Source of the DNA: Paenibacillus sp. FSL R10-2734
GTDB taxonomy: Bacteria; Bacillota; Bacilli; Paenibacillales; Paenibacillaceae
Assembly: GCF_037963865.1 (NCBI RefSeq)
Contig: NZ_CP150170.1
Span: forward strand, 4,464,001-4,528,000
DNA length: 64,000 nucleotides
Reading direction: 5' to 3'
Part shown: positions 18,119 to 26,279 of the stretch, piece after piece
How the letters are laid out: each line of letters starts with the position of its first letter
Numbering within the stretch: the first letter of the stretch is position 1
Made by a program: the position numbers and the translations under genes
The notes under the pieces: generated by a model
What the model was told of the DNA's origin: nothing
What the model saw: only the letters and a program-made list of their open reading frames with translations
The model's database searches: none

Positions 18119-18863
18119 CCAAGAGCGGAAAATTATAATTATTTTTACTCTCTAATAGTTGAATAACTTCTTTTGCTTTTTGTATCGCTTCTTCTAGAGA
18201 ATGGATTAAACGATCCGTTACTGTAACAATATCTTCGTACTCTCCAGGTGTATCTAATATTACTTTGATGTTTAATTCTTTTGATCGTTCTGCTGTATTG
18301 AAAAGTCGAAGTATGGCACTCATTGAATAGTGCGCAGCTCGTAAGGAACGAATAATCTTCATTCTATTTAATTCTCTTTCAGTATACATGCGATAGCCAT
18401 TCGGTAATCTGGGAACCGTTAATAAACCATTTCTTTCCCAGTTCCTTAGGATTTCAGATGATAAATTCAACAATTGAGTGACCTCACTCCGAGTATACGT
18501 CTGATTAGACAAGGATTCATTGCCACTGAGCCATTGTTCAACCAATTGAATAGCTTCTAGGGCTCGCTGATATTCCTGTTCAAGATGAGCCAAATAGTCA
18601 TGGGCAAGTTTAAAGGCCAGCTTGAAATCTTTTTTACCACTAGCTTCAACAACCGCACGTGCTTTTGCTCGACTATGACCTTGAATAATCTCACAATGAA
18701 AAGCAGTTCTTGCGATTTGAAGCTGAAATAAATGGAGCTCCGAAAATACTCGGTATCCATTATCTGTACGAGGAACAAGTGAAATATACTTCCACTCCTC
18801 ATAAATGCGAACGGTATTCGGATGTACGTTAACAAGACTCGCGATTTCTTTGGTGCTATACAT
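18108..18863 (-). CDS. MerR family regulator with two MerR DNA-binding domains
   Basis: The protein is 251 residues from an ATG at 18863 with GGAGG upstream; a longer frame overlaps the previous gene and lacks a site. Residues of about 1-70 (MYSTKEIASLVNVHPNTVRIYEEW) and about 120-185 (YTRSEVTQLLNLSSEILRNWERNGLL) are both winged-helix MerR domains. The usual C-terminal effector domain is replaced by a short coiled segment (about 185-251). It follows the ABC exporter genes in one transcript and probably controls them. Two DNA-binding heads in one chain are unusual; the protein may bind as a monomer. Confidence 0.82.
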   Translation of the reverse strand: MYSTKEIASLVNVHPNTVRIYEEWKYISLVPRTDNGYRVFSELHLFQLQIARTAFHCEIIQGHSRAKARAVVEASGKKDFKLAFKLAHDYLAHLEQEYQRALEAIQLVEQWLSGNESLSNQTYTRSEVTQLLNLSSEILRNWERNGLLTVPRLPNGYRMYTERELNRMKIIRSLRAAHYSMSAILRLFNTAERSKELNIKVILDTPGEYEDIVTVTDRLIHSLEEAIQKAKEVIQLLESKNNYNFPLLVDK

Positions 18864-18876
18864 CCGTACGCCTCCT

Positions 18877-19614
18877 TCACTTCCATTTAAAAAATTTGAT
18901 GGTGCCACCTAAACCCATCAATATACATAAACCAAGGATAATAACACTAATGAATATTTGCTGAATAGGCTCTCCTATCGAAACTTGTTTCAGTAAATGA
19001 ATGCCATGCGCAAGAGGGAGAATATCCATTATCCATTGGAACAATCGTGGCATAATTTCATATGGAATCGTTGCGCCCGAAAATAGAAGCATTGTAAAGT
19101 AAGCAACGGAACTCCATAAATTTGCAGATTTCTGATCAGGCACAATACTGCCAATGAATATTCCAATACTGTACATCGCACACACAACAAATGCATAAGT
19201 GAGCAGAAAGACTCCCCATGAACCTCTCATTTCATAATCAAATAATAAAGTATATACAATAGTAACGCCAATAAATGAAACAAATGCTGAAGATAATTGA
19301 ATAACGACTTGTGCAAATAAAATATGCAAGGGGGATACAGGTGTTACTTGGAATCTTTTTAAAATTCCCCGGTGACGATAGTCAGCAATGGTAAGGGGTA
19401 CACCCATCACGCCTGTCGCGAGTACTCCAATACAAATGACAGCAGGATAGGAGATTTCAAACATGGATGCTCCGCTAGTAGATACATCTTTACTCATGAC
19501 ATATCCAAAAAGAGTCGCCAAAGTGATCGGGAGTATGATCCCGAATATGAGTATATCCATGCCTTTCCAAACAAGCTTGCCCTCAATCTTTAGTAGTGTC
19601 CAAAATAATTTCAT
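18877..19614 (-). CDS. ABC-2 type exporter permease
   Basis: The protein is 245 residues from the ATG at 19614, which has AGGAGG seven bases upstream and overlaps the ATPase stop (ATGA). There are six predicted membrane helices, and the layout is that of ABC-2 drug/lipid exporters of the DrrB/NodJ kind, with the amphipathic segment RHRGILKRFQVTPVSPLHIL before the core helices. It pairs with the ATPase upstream. The substrate is not known; resistance or bacteriocin immunity is plausible from the neighbouring ABC-F gene. Confidence 0.88.
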   Translation of the reverse strand: MKLFWTLLKIEGKLVWKGMDILIFGIILPITLATLFGYVMSKDVSTSGASMFEISYPAVICIGVLATGVMGVPLTIADYRHRGILKRFQVTPVSPLHILFAQVVIQLSSAFVSFIGVTIVYTLLFDYEMRGSWGVFLLTYAFVVCAMYSIGIFIGSIVPDQKSANLWSSVAYFTMLLFSGATIPYEIMPRLFQWIMDILPLAHGIHLLKQVSIGEPIQQIFISVIILGLCILMGLGGTIKFFKWK

Positions 19615-20327
19615 TCCCATTCCTCCTCACCCGCAAAATATAAATAAGCATTCTCTAATGTTGCTTGTCCGCTAAGAGTAATAATTTCTTGAACGGAACC
19701 AGAGGCGACTGTTTTCCCATCTTTTAAAATGATTAAATGATCGCAAAGAGCTTCTACTTCGTCCATATAATGAGAGGTGAGTACAATCGATAGACCTTTT
19801 TCTTTCATAGTCAACAGCTGCTTCCACAGCATCTTACGCGCTTTAGTATCAAGACCCGTTGTTAGTTCATCTAAAAAGACGAGCTGAGGATTGGGCAAAA
19901 GGGCCAACAAAACAGCTAAACGCTGCTTTTCACCACCTGATAGTAACTTTATTAACTGTTTTTTCTTTTCATACAATCCAAAGGTAAGAAGTAAAGGATC
20001 GATAGCTTGTGGTTTTTTGTATAAAGCACGCCATTGGATACACGCTTCTTCAATAGTTAAGCGATCTTGAAAATTCGTATCCTGGAATTGCACGCCAACT
20101 TTTTGAAACACTTCCTTTCGTTCTGTTATTGGCGATTTCCCAAGTATAACGAGCTCTTGAAAAACACTTTTCTCGATACCTAAAATCGCTGCAATACTCG
20201 AAGATTTCCCCGCTCCATTTGCACCTAGTAAACCAATCACCTTACCTTCGCCTAAATAAAAGCTTAAATTCTGGACAGCAATTTTATCTCCGTAGCGTAC
20301 AGAGAGCTTATTTACGGATAAGACCAT
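19611..20327 (-). CDS. ABC exporter ATP-binding protein
   Basis: The 238-residue protein has Walker A GANGAGKSS, a Q-loop VGVQFQDTNF, signature LSGGEKQR, Walker B LVFLDELTTGLD and a switch His in TSHYMDE. Note LDELT where LDEPT is usual. The C-terminus is short, as in CcmA/DrrA-type exporters. The ATG has GAGGTGGGG upstream. It is the first gene of a three-gene unit with the permease and the double MerR regulator. Confidence 0.93.
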   Translation of the reverse strand: MVLSVNKLSVRYGDKIAVQNLSFYLGEGKVIGLLGANGAGKSSSIAAILGIEKSVFQELVILGKSPITERKEVFQKVGVQFQDTNFQDRLTIEEACIQWRALYKKPQAIDPLLLTFGLYEKKKQLIKLLSGGEKQRLAVLLALLPNPQLVFLDELTTGLDTKARKMLWKQLLTMKEKGLSIVLTSHYMDEVEALCDHLIILKDGKTVASGSVQEIITLSGQATLENAYLYFAGEEEWE

Positions 20328-20353
20328 ATCCCCACCTCATTTCAGATATTAGG

Positions 20354-20378
20354 TTTACACTATATCAAATGAAGTAAA
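20354..20378 (-). promoter_or_regulatory. Inverted repeat in the exporter promoter, candidate MerR operator
   Basis: TTTAC and GTAAA flank 15 bases, about 30 bases upstream of the ATPase ATG. On the minus strand TTTACT could serve as -35 with TAATAT as -10 at a long 21-base spacing, similar to the stretched promoters that MerR proteins act on. The assignment is tentative. Confidence 0.35.
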
Positions 20379-20415
20379 GGCTGGTGTTATATTGGAGGGT
20401 TTGTTTTTTGGAAAC

Positions 20416-20460
20416 AAAAACAGAGGAGGTCAGTTCATATTACGAACTAACCATCCTCTG
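20416..20460 (-). terminator. Terminator of the CLC antiporter gene
   Basis: The stem CAGAGGA / TCCTCTG with an inner pair GTTC / GAAC is followed by TTTTTGTTT on the minus strand, about 35 bases past the stop. Confidence 0.85.
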
Positions 20461-20493
20461 TCAGATGATAATAATTTCTAAAATCCTACAACC

Positions 20494-21798
20494 TTATTTT
20501 TTCTTTTTAACACCACTTATCCTAGTCCCTTGAGGGATTGAAATAAACTGGCTCTTTGATACACCAATAAGCTGTGAAGTGTAAATACTTGAATGTCCGG
20601 AGAATAAGTAACTCACCACGCAAGCAATGAACATATAAATGGCACCTTCCGAACCAAACAGCTCGATCCCCATTAAAAAGCAAGCGATAGGCGTGCTAGT
20701 AGCTCCGCAGAAGACAGCAATAAAACCGAGCGCAGCCAAAAAGGGACCATACACATGTAATATTCCAGCCAAGGTATTGCCTAATGTGGCTCCAATCGCA
20801 AACAACGGAGTAACTTCACCACCCTGAAAGCCTGTCCCTAAAGTAAAGGCGGTAAAAATCAGCTTCCATAAAAAAGCGAACGGCGAGACTTCACCCTCAA
20901 ATGAATCCTGTATTAATGGGATACCGAGACCCAGATAATCGCGGGACCCGACAATGAATACTAACGCAATGATTATTAATCCACCTATGGCACCTTTTAA
21001 CATTGGATTGCTGATCATGGAGGTGAAGGTTCTTTTTAGAAAATGAGTCAGTTCACTAAAAAGAATACTCACGAGGCCAAAAATTACAGAGGCCAATACC
21101 ACTTTTAGAATAATGGATAGACTTAAGGCGGGAAATTCATTCACTACATAATGAGTATGATGAACGCCCCACAAACGAGTGGTGACCAAATCACCAACAA
21201 AGCTAGCTACAAAACAAGGAAGTAATGCCTGTTGGCTAATGAGTCCTATGGTTACTACCTCTAAACCAAATAAGGTTCCGGCCAGCGGTGTTCCGAAAAT
21301 AGAGCCAAAGCCTCCACTAATCCCGCACATTAACAGTATTTTGCGATCCAGCGGGCTGATTTTGATTAATTTTCCAAAGCACTCCGCGAGGCTTCCTCCC
21401 ATTTGTACAGCTGTTCCCTCTCGTCCGGCAGATCCGCCAAACAAATGGGTTACCAGTGTTCCGAACAATACTAAAGGTGCCATGCGTAATGGAATAGTCT
21501 CTGTACCATCCTGGATTTGTTCAAAAATAAGATTATTTCCTTTAGCGCTGTTTTTCCCGTAACGCATATATAAGAAACTAACAAGTACGCCTCCAAGGGG
21601 CAGCAAGTAAAGCAGCCATGGATGCTCTAAACGTACATCTGTTACGTAGTCTAAGCTTTTTAGAAAGAAAGCCGAGGCAGTTCCCGATAAGAGTCCAACC
21701 ACACTTCCGAGTACAATCCATTTAATAAATGTACTCCAGAGTGCAAAATGACTTCTTTTCTTAACGAATTCATACCATCGTGCAGACCATTGATTCAT
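20494..21798 (-). CDS. CLC-type fluoride/proton antiporter (EriC-F clade)
   Basis: The protein is 434 residues from the ATG at 21798 with GGGAG upstream; a longer frame starts at TTG. It has about ten membrane helices. CLC marks are GGSAGREGTAVQMG with gating Glu127, GGFGSIFGTPLAGTLFGLE and GFQGGEVTPLFAIG. The usual chloride-binding GSGIP is replaced by KGNNL near 86-90 and GREGP by GREGT, both features of the fluoride-exporting CLC clade. A fluoride riboswitch immediately upstream agrees. The protein would expel fluoride in exchange for protons. Confidence 0.9.
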   Translation of the reverse strand: MNQWSARWYEFVKKRSHFALWSTFIKWIVLGSVVGLLSGTASAFFLKSLDYVTDVRLEHPWLLYLLPLGGVLVSFLYMRYGKNSAKGNNLIFEQIQDGTETIPLRMAPLVLFGTLVTHLFGGSAGREGTAVQMGGSLAECFGKLIKISPLDRKILLMCGISGGFGSIFGTPLAGTLFGLEVVTIGLISQQALLPCFVASFVGDLVTTRLWGVHHTHYVVNEFPALSLSIILKVVLASVIFGLVSILFSELTHFLKRTFTSMISNPMLKGAIGGLIIIALVFIVGSRDYLGLGIPLIQDSFEGEVSPFAFLWKLIFTAFTLGTGFQGGEVTPLFAIGATLGNTLAGILHVYGPFLAALGFIAVFCGATSTPIACFLMGIELFGSEGAIYMFIACVVSYLFSGHSSIYTSQLIGVSKSQFISIPQGTRISGVKKKK

Positions 21799-21839
21799 AA
21801 AGACAGCTCCCAAAGTCAGTATAAATTAGTCCCAACAAC

Positions 21840-21922
21840 AAAACAGACTCCTACCAGTGAAGCTCACACTGGTAGGAGTCATTAGTCTCATGAGACGGTT
21901 GAGGCGAACTCCATCGCCTTGT
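21840..21922 (-). promoter_or_regulatory. Fluoride riboswitch (crcB motif) with its terminator
   Basis: Read on the minus strand, the aptamer GGCGATGGAGTTCGCC, then AACCG, a short hairpin, and AATGACTCCTACC match the conserved core of the fluoride riboswitch. The terminator stem GACTCCTACCAGTG / CACTGGTAGGAGTC (21846-21880) uses the last aptamer bases as its 5' arm, followed by TGTTTTGTTG. Fluoride binding would hold those bases and turn the gene on. The aptamer starts only about 13 bases after the upstream yebC-type stop. Confidence 0.93.
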
Positions 21923-21934
21923 TAGATATTATTC

Positions 21935-22654
21935 TTAGTCTTCAAACTCTACGTTGTGATAGACCTGCTGCACATCTTCCAAATCTTCTAAAGCATCAAT
22001 TAATTTCTCGAACTGCGCTTGAGCATCTTCAGGAAGTGTTACATAGTTCTGTGGAAGCATGTTAAGCTCAGCAACTGTAAATTCAGTGATTCCTGCATTC
22101 TTGAATACTTCTTGTACGGCATGGAACTGATCAGGCTCAGCGTACACGATAACCGCTTCATCCTCTTCCAGTACATCACGTACATCAAGCTCAGCATCGA
22201 ACATCATCTCGATCACTTCATCAGCAGTTTTACCTTCCACACCGATAACAGCCGTGGAGTCAAACATGTAGGCTACTGATCCGCTGACACCCATATTACC
22301 GCCATTCTTACTGAATGTAGAACGGATCAAAGGTGCTGTACGATTAACGTTATTCGTAAGTGCATCAACGATGATCATTGAACCATTAGGTCCAAATCCT
22401 TCGTAACGAAGCTCTTCATAATTCTCATCACCGCTACCTTTAGCCTTATCCATCGCGCGGTCAATGATCGCTTTTGGTACATTGTAAGTTTTTGCACGTT
22501 CTAATACAACCTTCAAGGCCCGATTTGCTTCTGGATCAGGTTCACCTTTCTTGGCTGCTACATAAATCTCAACACCAAACTTTGCATAAACGCGACTTGT
22601 GTTAGCGTCTTTGGAGGCTTTCTTTTCTTTAATATTATTCCACTTACGACCCAT
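21935..22654 (-). CDS. YebC/PmpR family protein (YeeN type)
   Basis: The 239-residue protein, from [20 protein letters not shown], fits the standard start of the Firmicute YeeN/YebC2 branch. Conserved segments include [29 protein letters not shown] and the [14 protein letters not shown] region. Family members were first described as transcription regulators; work on the YebC2 branch links them to translation at difficult proline stretches. No terminator follows other than the one in the fluoride riboswitch. The longer frame to 22678 is not supported by family length. Confidence 0.93.
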   Translation of the reverse strand: MGRKWNNIKEKKASKDANTSRVYAKFGVEIYVAAKKGEPDPEANRALKVVLERAKTYNVPKAIIDRAMDKAKGSGDENYEELRYEGFGPNGSMIIVDALTNNVNRTAPLIRSTFSKNGGNMGVSGSVAYMFDSTAVIGVEGKTADEVIEMMFDAELDVRDVLEEDEAVIVYAEPDQFHAVQEVFKNAGITEFTVAELNMLPQNYVTLPEDAQAQFEKLIDALEDLEDVQQVYHNVEFED

Positions 22655-22772
22655 ATTGTTCCCGCTCTCTTTCAACATGAATTAAAAACAATTGTTACTT
22701 ATTATACCCTTGATTAATAGCTCTAGTAAAGTGCACTGGTAGGTTAATCCACTAAGCTGTCACAATACACTC

Positions 22773-22806
22773 ATAAAAAGACCCCTGAATCAGTCAGGAG
22801 TCTTCT
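22773..22806 (-). terminator. Terminator of the MetE-like gene
   Basis: Stem AGACTCCTGA / TCAGGGGTCT with a short loop, then TTTTTATG, on the minus strand, directly after the stop at 22812. Confidence 0.85.
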
Positions 22807-22811
22807 AAAAA

Positions 22812-23921
22812 CTATATCCAAATCTCTCGAGCTGTTTCAATTACGAGCCGTATTTTATCCCACTGCTCTTCCTCCGTTAGGATATTCCCTTCCTCGGTGG
22901 AAGCAAACCCACATTGAGTGCTTAAGCAAAGCTTCTCAATATCTACGTATTGTGCCGCTTCTTCAATACGCGCTTTAAGTTGTTCTTTGCTCTCAAGACC
23001 ACCATGTTTCGTAGTCACTAGTCCCAATACTACAAATTGATCTTTAATAAATCGTAAGGGCTCAAAATCGCCCGCCCGCTCATTATCATACTCCAAGAAG
23101 AAGGCATCCACTTTAGTATTCGAAAAAAGCTCTTCGGCCACAGGCTCATAACCACCCGCCGCAAACCATGTAGAACGAAAATTGCCTCGGCATACGTGTA
23201 GTGCAATCGTCATGTCCTGCGGGCGTCTGGCAATACTCTCATTAATCAGCCTAACGTAGTCCTTAGCCAACTGATCTGGATCTATACCTCTGCTTCGCAA
23301 ATGAGCCCGGTGTCTACCGCTACTTAGGGTTCCCCAAGTCGTATCATCTAACTGAAGGTATCGGCAGCCTGCGTCGTAGAACGCTTGAATTGCTGCTTGG
23401 TATACAGCAATAATATCTTGGAATAACGTTTCCTGATCCGGGTATACTTCATTCCCGTGAAAATCCTGCACAAAGTGAAATAAAGCAGGCGAAGGAATCG
23501 TCATTTTCGGAAATCGGTCACCAGCCATTTGCTTCAGATCGATAAATTGCTTGATCATCGGATGATCTTCAAAGGCAATTCGGTCTACGATTCGAAAAGA
23601 TTCCGCACGCTGAGCCCCTTCCGATCTTCCTTGATTTAAGTTGATTTTCTCTGTTCCTTTAATCCCTACAAAGAAATCAAGATGCCACCAGGAACGGCGG
23701 AATTCGCCATCTGTGACCGCCAATAAACCTACTTCTTTTTCATGTTCCAAAAGCTTGGCAATTTCAATATTCTCTATTTCATAAAGCTGACTACCCGTGA
23801 TTTCACCATTGTCATATTGGAGGCGGGCTGCTTTAATCTCATCCGTTCGTAAGAAGCTGCCAACGATATCGTAGCGAAAGGGTGGAGCATTTCTCTGGGT
23901 GCCAATTACGGGTTTAATCAT
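22812..23921 (-). CDS. MetE C-terminal-like methyltransferase (YxjG/YxjH type)
   Basis: The protein is 369 residues from the ATG at 23921, with AGGAGG six bases upstream; the longer frame to 23987 overlaps the LysR gene. It is a single barrel related to the catalytic half of cobalamin-independent methionine synthase. Zinc ligands are recognisable as His/Cys in HVCRGN and a late Cys in LSTQCGFAS, with YLQLDDTTW in between. Family members transfer methyl groups to homocysteine or a related thiol. It is about 16 bases downstream of a LysR regulator in the same direction and probably under its control. Confidence 0.9.
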   Translation of the reverse strand: MIKPVIGTQRNAPPFRYDIVGSFLRTDEIKAARLQYDNGEITGSQLYEIENIEIAKLLEHEKEVGLLAVTDGEFRRSWWHLDFFVGIKGTEKINLNQGRSEGAQRAESFRIVDRIAFEDHPMIKQFIDLKQMAGDRFPKMTIPSPALFHFVQDFHGNEVYPDQETLFQDIIAVYQAAIQAFYDAGCRYLQLDDTTWGTLSSGRHRAHLRSRGIDPDQLAKDYVRLINESIARRPQDMTIALHVCRGNFRSTWFAAGGYEPVAEELFSNTKVDAFFLEYDNERAGDFEPLRFIKDQFVVLGLVTTKHGGLESKEQLKARIEEAAQYVDIEKLCLSTQCGFASTEEGNILTEEEQWDKIRLVIETAREIWI

Positions 23922-23937
23922 ACCGATCCTCCTACTG

Positions 23938-24870
23938 CTATAGTAAAAAATGATTAAGATCAAAATAACTTCCTGAAACCAAGTCATTTAAAATCTCAAT
24001 ATACTTTGATGCCATTACACTCGGTCTTCGATCTTTATGGGCTATCCAACCAACTGTGAATACTTCATTACTCTCAAAAGGAATCGTCTTCAGTCCATCT
24101 CCATTTAAATCAGAAGCTAGAATGCCTGTCCCCACCGTATAGCAATCCGTACCCGTTAATAAATTGGTAAGTGTCGCTCGGTCATTCACCTTAATATTCT
24201 TCTCCATTTGCGAAAAGCTTAACATTTCCTCCGAGAAATGCAGTGAATTATTCTCACCCTGTTCAAAAGTGATATAAGGGAACGGCAAAATATCATCCTG
24301 AGTAATGATTTCCTTGTTGGCTAGCGGATGTCCGGACCTGACATAAAGATGTGGATCGGTATTAAAGAGTGGCGTGAATTTCAGATTACCATCACTAAAC
24401 AGCTTGTTCATATGCTTATAGTTACTCTCGTTAATATAAAGAATCCCCAAATCACTACGCAAGGTTCGCACATCTTCGATAATCTCGTAGGTTTGCGTCT
24501 CTCTCAAACTGAAATTGTATTCTGTGACATCATTTTGCTTCATGAGATTAACAAAGGCGTCAACTACAAAGGCATAATGCTGAGTGGAGATAGAAAAATA
24601 GATCGGACTGCGCTTTTTTCCAGTATAACGATTCTCCATAAGCTCAGTCTGTTCAATGATTTGGCGGGCATATCCAAGAAATTCCATTCCCTCTACGGAA
24701 ATACTGATTCCACGGTTGGTCCGTTCAAAAATCGTAATCCCCAGTTCACTTTCTAACTCTTTAATGGCATTGGACAGGCTCGGTTGAGAGACAAAGAGCT
24801 TTTTTGCCGCCTCATTCATGGAGCCACTATTTGCAATTTCGATAGCGTAGCGGAGCTGCTGCAACGTCAC
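23938..24870 (-). CDS. LysR family regulator
   Basis: The protein is 310 residues and starts at a GTG at 24870 with GGGGG upstream. Residues 1-65 are the winged-helix domain (QQLRYAIEIANSGSMNEAAKKLFVSQPSLSNAIKELE). The rest is the periplasmic-binding-like effector domain. It resembles the group that controls sulfur-amino-acid genes in Firmicutes, which fits the MetE-like gene directly downstream. The effector is not known. Confidence 0.9.
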   Translation of the reverse strand: MTLQQLRYAIEIANSGSMNEAAKKLFVSQPSLSNAIKELESELGITIFERTNRGISISVEGMEFLGYARQIIEQTELMENRYTGKKRSPIYFSISTQHYAFVVDAFVNLMKQNDVTEYNFSLRETQTYEIIEDVRTLRSDLGILYINESNYKHMNKLFSDGNLKFTPLFNTDPHLYVRSGHPLANKEIITQDDILPFPYITFEQGENNSLHFSEEMLSFSQMEKNIKVNDRATLTNLLTGTDCYTVGTGILASDLNGDGLKTIPFESNEVFTVGWIAHKDRRPSVMASKYIEILNDLVSGSYFDLNHFLL

Positions 24871-24991
24871 TCCTATTCCCCCTGTTCCAGACCTGCTAAT
24901 TCTGCATTCTATTTCCTGCTAGGTGATATCGTAGCATATTTTCATAAGGCAATCCAAGATATTCCTTATCTCATTATCGTATTAAGGTGTT

Positions 24992-26110
24992 TTAGTGTGT
25001 ACGCTTCTTAGCAGCATCAATTTTAGAAGGATCAAGCCCTTTCCAAATATTCGGCATATCAACCTGCTCAGGATGCTCAAACACAAGAAAAGCTGTAGGC
25101 AAGTATCGTTCACCATATTGAGAGGATGGCTTGTTCATAATCTCATTGTCTTTTACAAGTACCGTAGAAGAACCTCCATCCAGATTAGCGGCAATTACCG
25201 CTCCGTGCTTGAGAAGGATTTGTTGCACATCATAAAGATTTGCTCCAATACTATAAGTTGGTTGTCTTCCATCGATCACAACAAAAATAATCGCCCCGTC
25301 AGCACGCTGACCCATCGCTGTTCTTGGAGCAATTCCCCAACCTTCAGCCGCGTTCTTAATCAATCCTTTTCCATTGACGATTAGACGAGGGCTAAAAGTA
25401 ACAGCCTCTTGAACGCCCATTTTATTAATCTCATCTAAAGAATAATTTCCAGCAACCATTTTCCCTTGTTTATCAAGACCTACGATCTGTGTGGATTTCT
25501 TGCCGCCCAGACCGTTGTAATATAACTTACCTTGAGAGATTACAATACCAATGGGTTTAAACCCGTTACCTTTCCAGTTGGGGTCGGCGAACCCACCACC
25601 ATTCACTCCGGCGATAGCACCTGTACGCTTCACCATACTAGTTACTTTCTCACCTGACCCTACCTTATTTGGAATTCCTAGACGAACTTTAGTAGGATCA
25701 TTAACGATCATGACATATCCGGAATATCCGGTACCTGAGACATTCTCTATCTCGACCAGCGGCTTCTCTTTCACTTCTTCTGGTTCAGGGGTGATCGTAT
25801 GTGTATCCTTTTCGACCCCCATCTCTTCAAATAGGGAGCTATATTCAGTCACTCTGTCCTTCAATCCGTCCTCGCCAATAATATATTTAGCCATGTAGCG
25901 GTGCTGTGTTGTAATCAGTGTATCAGCGATTGAATAGCGCAGATTTTTAGCCGAAGGTGCAAAGTAGAACCAACCGCCACCAGCAATCAACAAAATGAAG
26001 CAAAATAGAAACACTTTTGATAGTGTTCGAAAAAAGCTCCGTTTCTTACGTCTTTTAGTTGGTTTCTTTTTGCGTACTGTAGAACGTTGAGGTAATGATG
26101 AAGTGCTCAC
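24992..26110 (-). CDS. Membrane-anchored phosphodiester glycosidase family protein (NAGPA domain)
   Basis: The best start is a GTG at 26110 with GGGAGG eight bases upstream, giving 372 residues; the longer frame to 26182 begins in a stretch without a site. A very basic N-terminus (RKKKPTKRRKKR) precedes one membrane helix (about 30-50). The outer domain (about 150-350) is NAGPA-like, with GVNGGGFADPN, TAMGQRADGAIIFVVIDGRQP and AANLDGGSSTVLV. Bacterial members are linked to exopolysaccharide or cell-wall sugar turnover. It stands alone between a LysR gene and a TPM gene. Confidence 0.9.
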   Translation of the reverse strand: MSTSSLPQRSTVRKKKPTKRRKKRSFFRTLSKVFLFCFILLIAGGGWFYFAPSAKNLRYSIADTLITTQHRYMAKYIIGEDGLKDRVTEYSSLFEEMGVEKDTHTITPEPEEVKEKPLVEIENVSGTGYSGYVMIVNDPTKVRLGIPNKVGSGEKVTSMVKRTGAIAGVNGGGFADPNWKGNGFKPIGIVISQGKLYYNGLGGKKSTQIVGLDKQGKMVAGNYSLDEINKMGVQEAVTFSPRLIVNGKGLIKNAAEGWGIAPRTAMGQRADGAIIFVVIDGRQPTYSIGANLYDVQQILLKHGAVIAANLDGGSSTVLVKDNEIMNKPSSQYGERYLPTAFLVFEHPEQVDMPNIWKGLDPSKIDAAKKRTH

Positions 26111-26230
26111 TTCTTTTTCCTCCCTGACTATTGCGAAATATGAAAACAAATGTCTAACCTTATCATAGACGATAAATTTCATGAAAAGTTACTATTAAGT
26201 AACAACCTAAAACAAATAAGTAACCTCCTA

Positions 26231-26273
26231 AAACAAAACGAGCAGGTTTCCAATAATTAGGAAACCTGCTCGC
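26231..26273 (-). terminator. Terminator of the TPM-domain gene
   Basis: A perfect stem of about 13 bases CGAGCAGGTTTCC / GGAAACCTGCTCG with an 8-base loop, followed by TTTTGTTTT on the minus strand. Confidence 0.93.
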
Positions 26274-26279
26274 CATTAA

